DNA of 64,000 bases from an uncultured Sphingomonadaceae bacterium (GTDB taxonomy: Bacteria > Pseudomonadota > Alphaproteobacteria > Sphingomonadales > Sphingomonadaceae). The notes below the pieces were generated by a model that had not been told where the DNA came from, did not search any database, and saw only the letters and a program-made list of their open reading frames with translations. Each line of letters opens with the position of its first letter. The first letter of the stretch is position 1. The translations under genes and the position numbers were made by a program. The DNA is taken from assembly GCA_947501695.1 (NCBI GenBank), contig CANMWO010000001.1, forward strand, positions 124,001 through 188,000, given 5' to 3'. Positions 63,040 through 64,000 of this stretch are shown piece after piece.

Positions 63040-64000
63040 CTGTAATCGGCGAAAAAATCCCGACAGATCTTGGTGGAGCTACCACGACCTTGCGTTCTCG
63101 GATCGGGTTCGGTTTTGGCGACTTCGGGGTGTCGATCGGTTGGAATATTACCAATACGTTTGTTCTATTCTACTATACCGATGCTGTCGGGCTGCCCAAT
63201 GCCGTGGCCGGAACAATTATCATGGCGGCGATGATTTGGGACGGCATTACCGATCCGGTGATCGGCGTTTTAGCCAGTTGGACACGGACGCGCTGGGGTC
63301 GATATCGGCCCTATATGTTGTTCGGCTGTATACCACTGGCTTTGTCGCTAGCGCTGATGTTTCACCGGCCCGACCTCGAAGGAACCGAGCTTATCGTCTT
63401 TGTTGCGGCGACCCATTTATTGTTTCGCACCTGCTACACTGTCGTGGCAATTCCCTATAGTGCGTTGATCGCCCGACTCTCAAGAAATGCAGACGAGCGC
63501 AGTTCTCTTGCGGTCTGGCGGCTGCTCTTCGCGACAATCTCGGGCGCGCTTGTCGCGGGACTAACACTGGATTTGTCCAAGGCACTCGGGGATGGTGATC
63601 TGGCTGTAGGTTTCGGCCGAACAGCCATGATCTTTGCAGCATTTTCTGTGGCGGCCATATTGGTATGCGTCGCCGTAACCCGCGAAAGCGAGTCGCAAGC
63701 GGACATTGATCAACCTTTGCCCAGCATCGGCAATATCCTTCAGATGCTATCGAAAAATTCCGCCTTCTGGTTGCTGTTTGCGATTCTATTCATTGGAGGG
63801 ACTGGGTCGACTATAGGCGGAAAATCTGGTCTCTATTTCCTGAAGTATAATCTCGAATCTGAATCCTTATTTGGTCTGTTCGCTGGCGGCTATGCGCTCA
63901 CCATAGCGCTTTCAGTCCCGTTCTGGGGTTGGATCGCAAAGCGGCGAGGAAAGAAATTTGTTCTGCTCAGCGCCTTTTCCATTGCGATTACGGTAAATGG
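63036..64000 (+). CDS. GPH-family (MFS_2) sugar:cation symporter, partial
   Basis: This is the first ~321 residues of a gene cut by the right edge, start TTG at 63036 (MTVIGEKIPTDLGGATTTLR). The text 'RIGFGFGDFGVSIGWNITNTFVLFYYTDAVGLP', 'MIWDGITDPVIGVLASWTRTRWGRYRPYMLFG' and 'PYSALIARLSRNADERSSLAVWR' is diagnostic of glycoside-pentoside-hexuronide cation symporters. It imports sugars or glycosides with a cation. It is divergent from the esterase-GH3 operon across two operator sites. No ribosome site precedes the TTG, so expression may depend on the leader ORF. Confidence 0.88.
   Translation, partial: MTVIGEKIPTDLGGATTTLRSRIGFGFGDFGVSIGWNITNTFVLFYYTDAVGLPNAVAGTIIMAAMIWDGITDPVIGVLASWTRTRWGRYRPYMLFGCIPLALSLALMFHRPDLEGTELIVFVAATHLLFRTCYTVVAIPYSALIARLSRNADERSSLAVWRLLFATISGALVAGLTLDLSKALGDGDLAVGFGRTAMIFAAFSVAAILVCVAVTRESESQADIDQPLPSIGNILQMLSKNSAFWLLFAILFIGGTGSTIGGKSGLYFLKYNLESESLFGLFAGGYALTIALSVPFWGWIAKRRGKKFVLLSAFSIAITVN

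Overview
The window looks like the chromosome of a Sphingomonadales alphaproteobacterium (Sphingorhabdus/Parasphingorhabdus/Sphingopyxis type). The reasons are the 'PEPxxWAxM' form of the PEP-CTERM sorting signal, a DksA with the one-cysteine alphaproteobacterial finger, a TIGR02300 protein, serS-surE close to a LysM/M23 gene, a long TonB-dependent receptor, and a CP4-like class II AroA. The genus is an inference; no rRNA is present.

Layout. 0-3.6 kb: start of a CaiB/BaiF CoA-transferase gene (cut by the left edge), a PilZ protein, DksA, and a serine/glycine-repeat surface protein with a C-terminal sorting signal. 3.6-21.4 kb is mostly housekeeping: serS, surE, a 2.7 kb accessory patch (beta-barrel, glycine-zipper lipoprotein, DUF2975/HTH pair), a degenerate LytM protein, a K+ channel with RCK domain, a hydrolase, a phytanoyl-CoA dioxygenase-like protein, rimO, small membrane and PEP-CTERM proteins, a LysR regulator, a diguanylate cyclase and polA. 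21.5-30 kb: a large outer-membrane barrel of unknown role, a LuxR-type regulator divergent from an HSL-type hydrolase, and an ABC ATPase followed by a permease/M1-peptidase fusion, with related inverted repeats on both sides.

30.2-47.9 kb is an accessory catabolic region. A GMC oxidoreductase and an M24 protein lead into a large divergent cluster. Leftward run MFS, DUF1838, TonB receptor, DUF3598, NTF2-like, MmgE/PrpD, serine hydrolase, a 119-aa unknown and a methyltransferase. Rightward run a b561-c cytochrome fusion, a second MFS carrier and a paralogous methyltransferase, joined by ATGA overlaps. It ends at an integrase remnant beside the 3' end of tRNA-Leu(TAA), so it is probably an old genomic island. 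Its substrate is unknown.

48-53.2 kb returns to core genes: ihfB, rpsA, cmk-aroA, a TIGR02300 gene and tRNA-Ala(GGC). 53.6-64 kb is a second catabolic region: an SCP2 protein, a class B flavin monooxygenase, two TetR regulators, a CocE/NonD hydrolase, a carboxylesterase with a GH3 beta-glycosidase, and a divergent GPH-type sugar symporter cut by the right edge. A palindrome GTCCA-N2-TGGAC occurs twice between the esterase and symporter genes and once, nearly intact, between one TetR gene and the CocE gene. This suggests a small local regulon for uptake, de-esterification and hydrolysis of an esterified glycoside.
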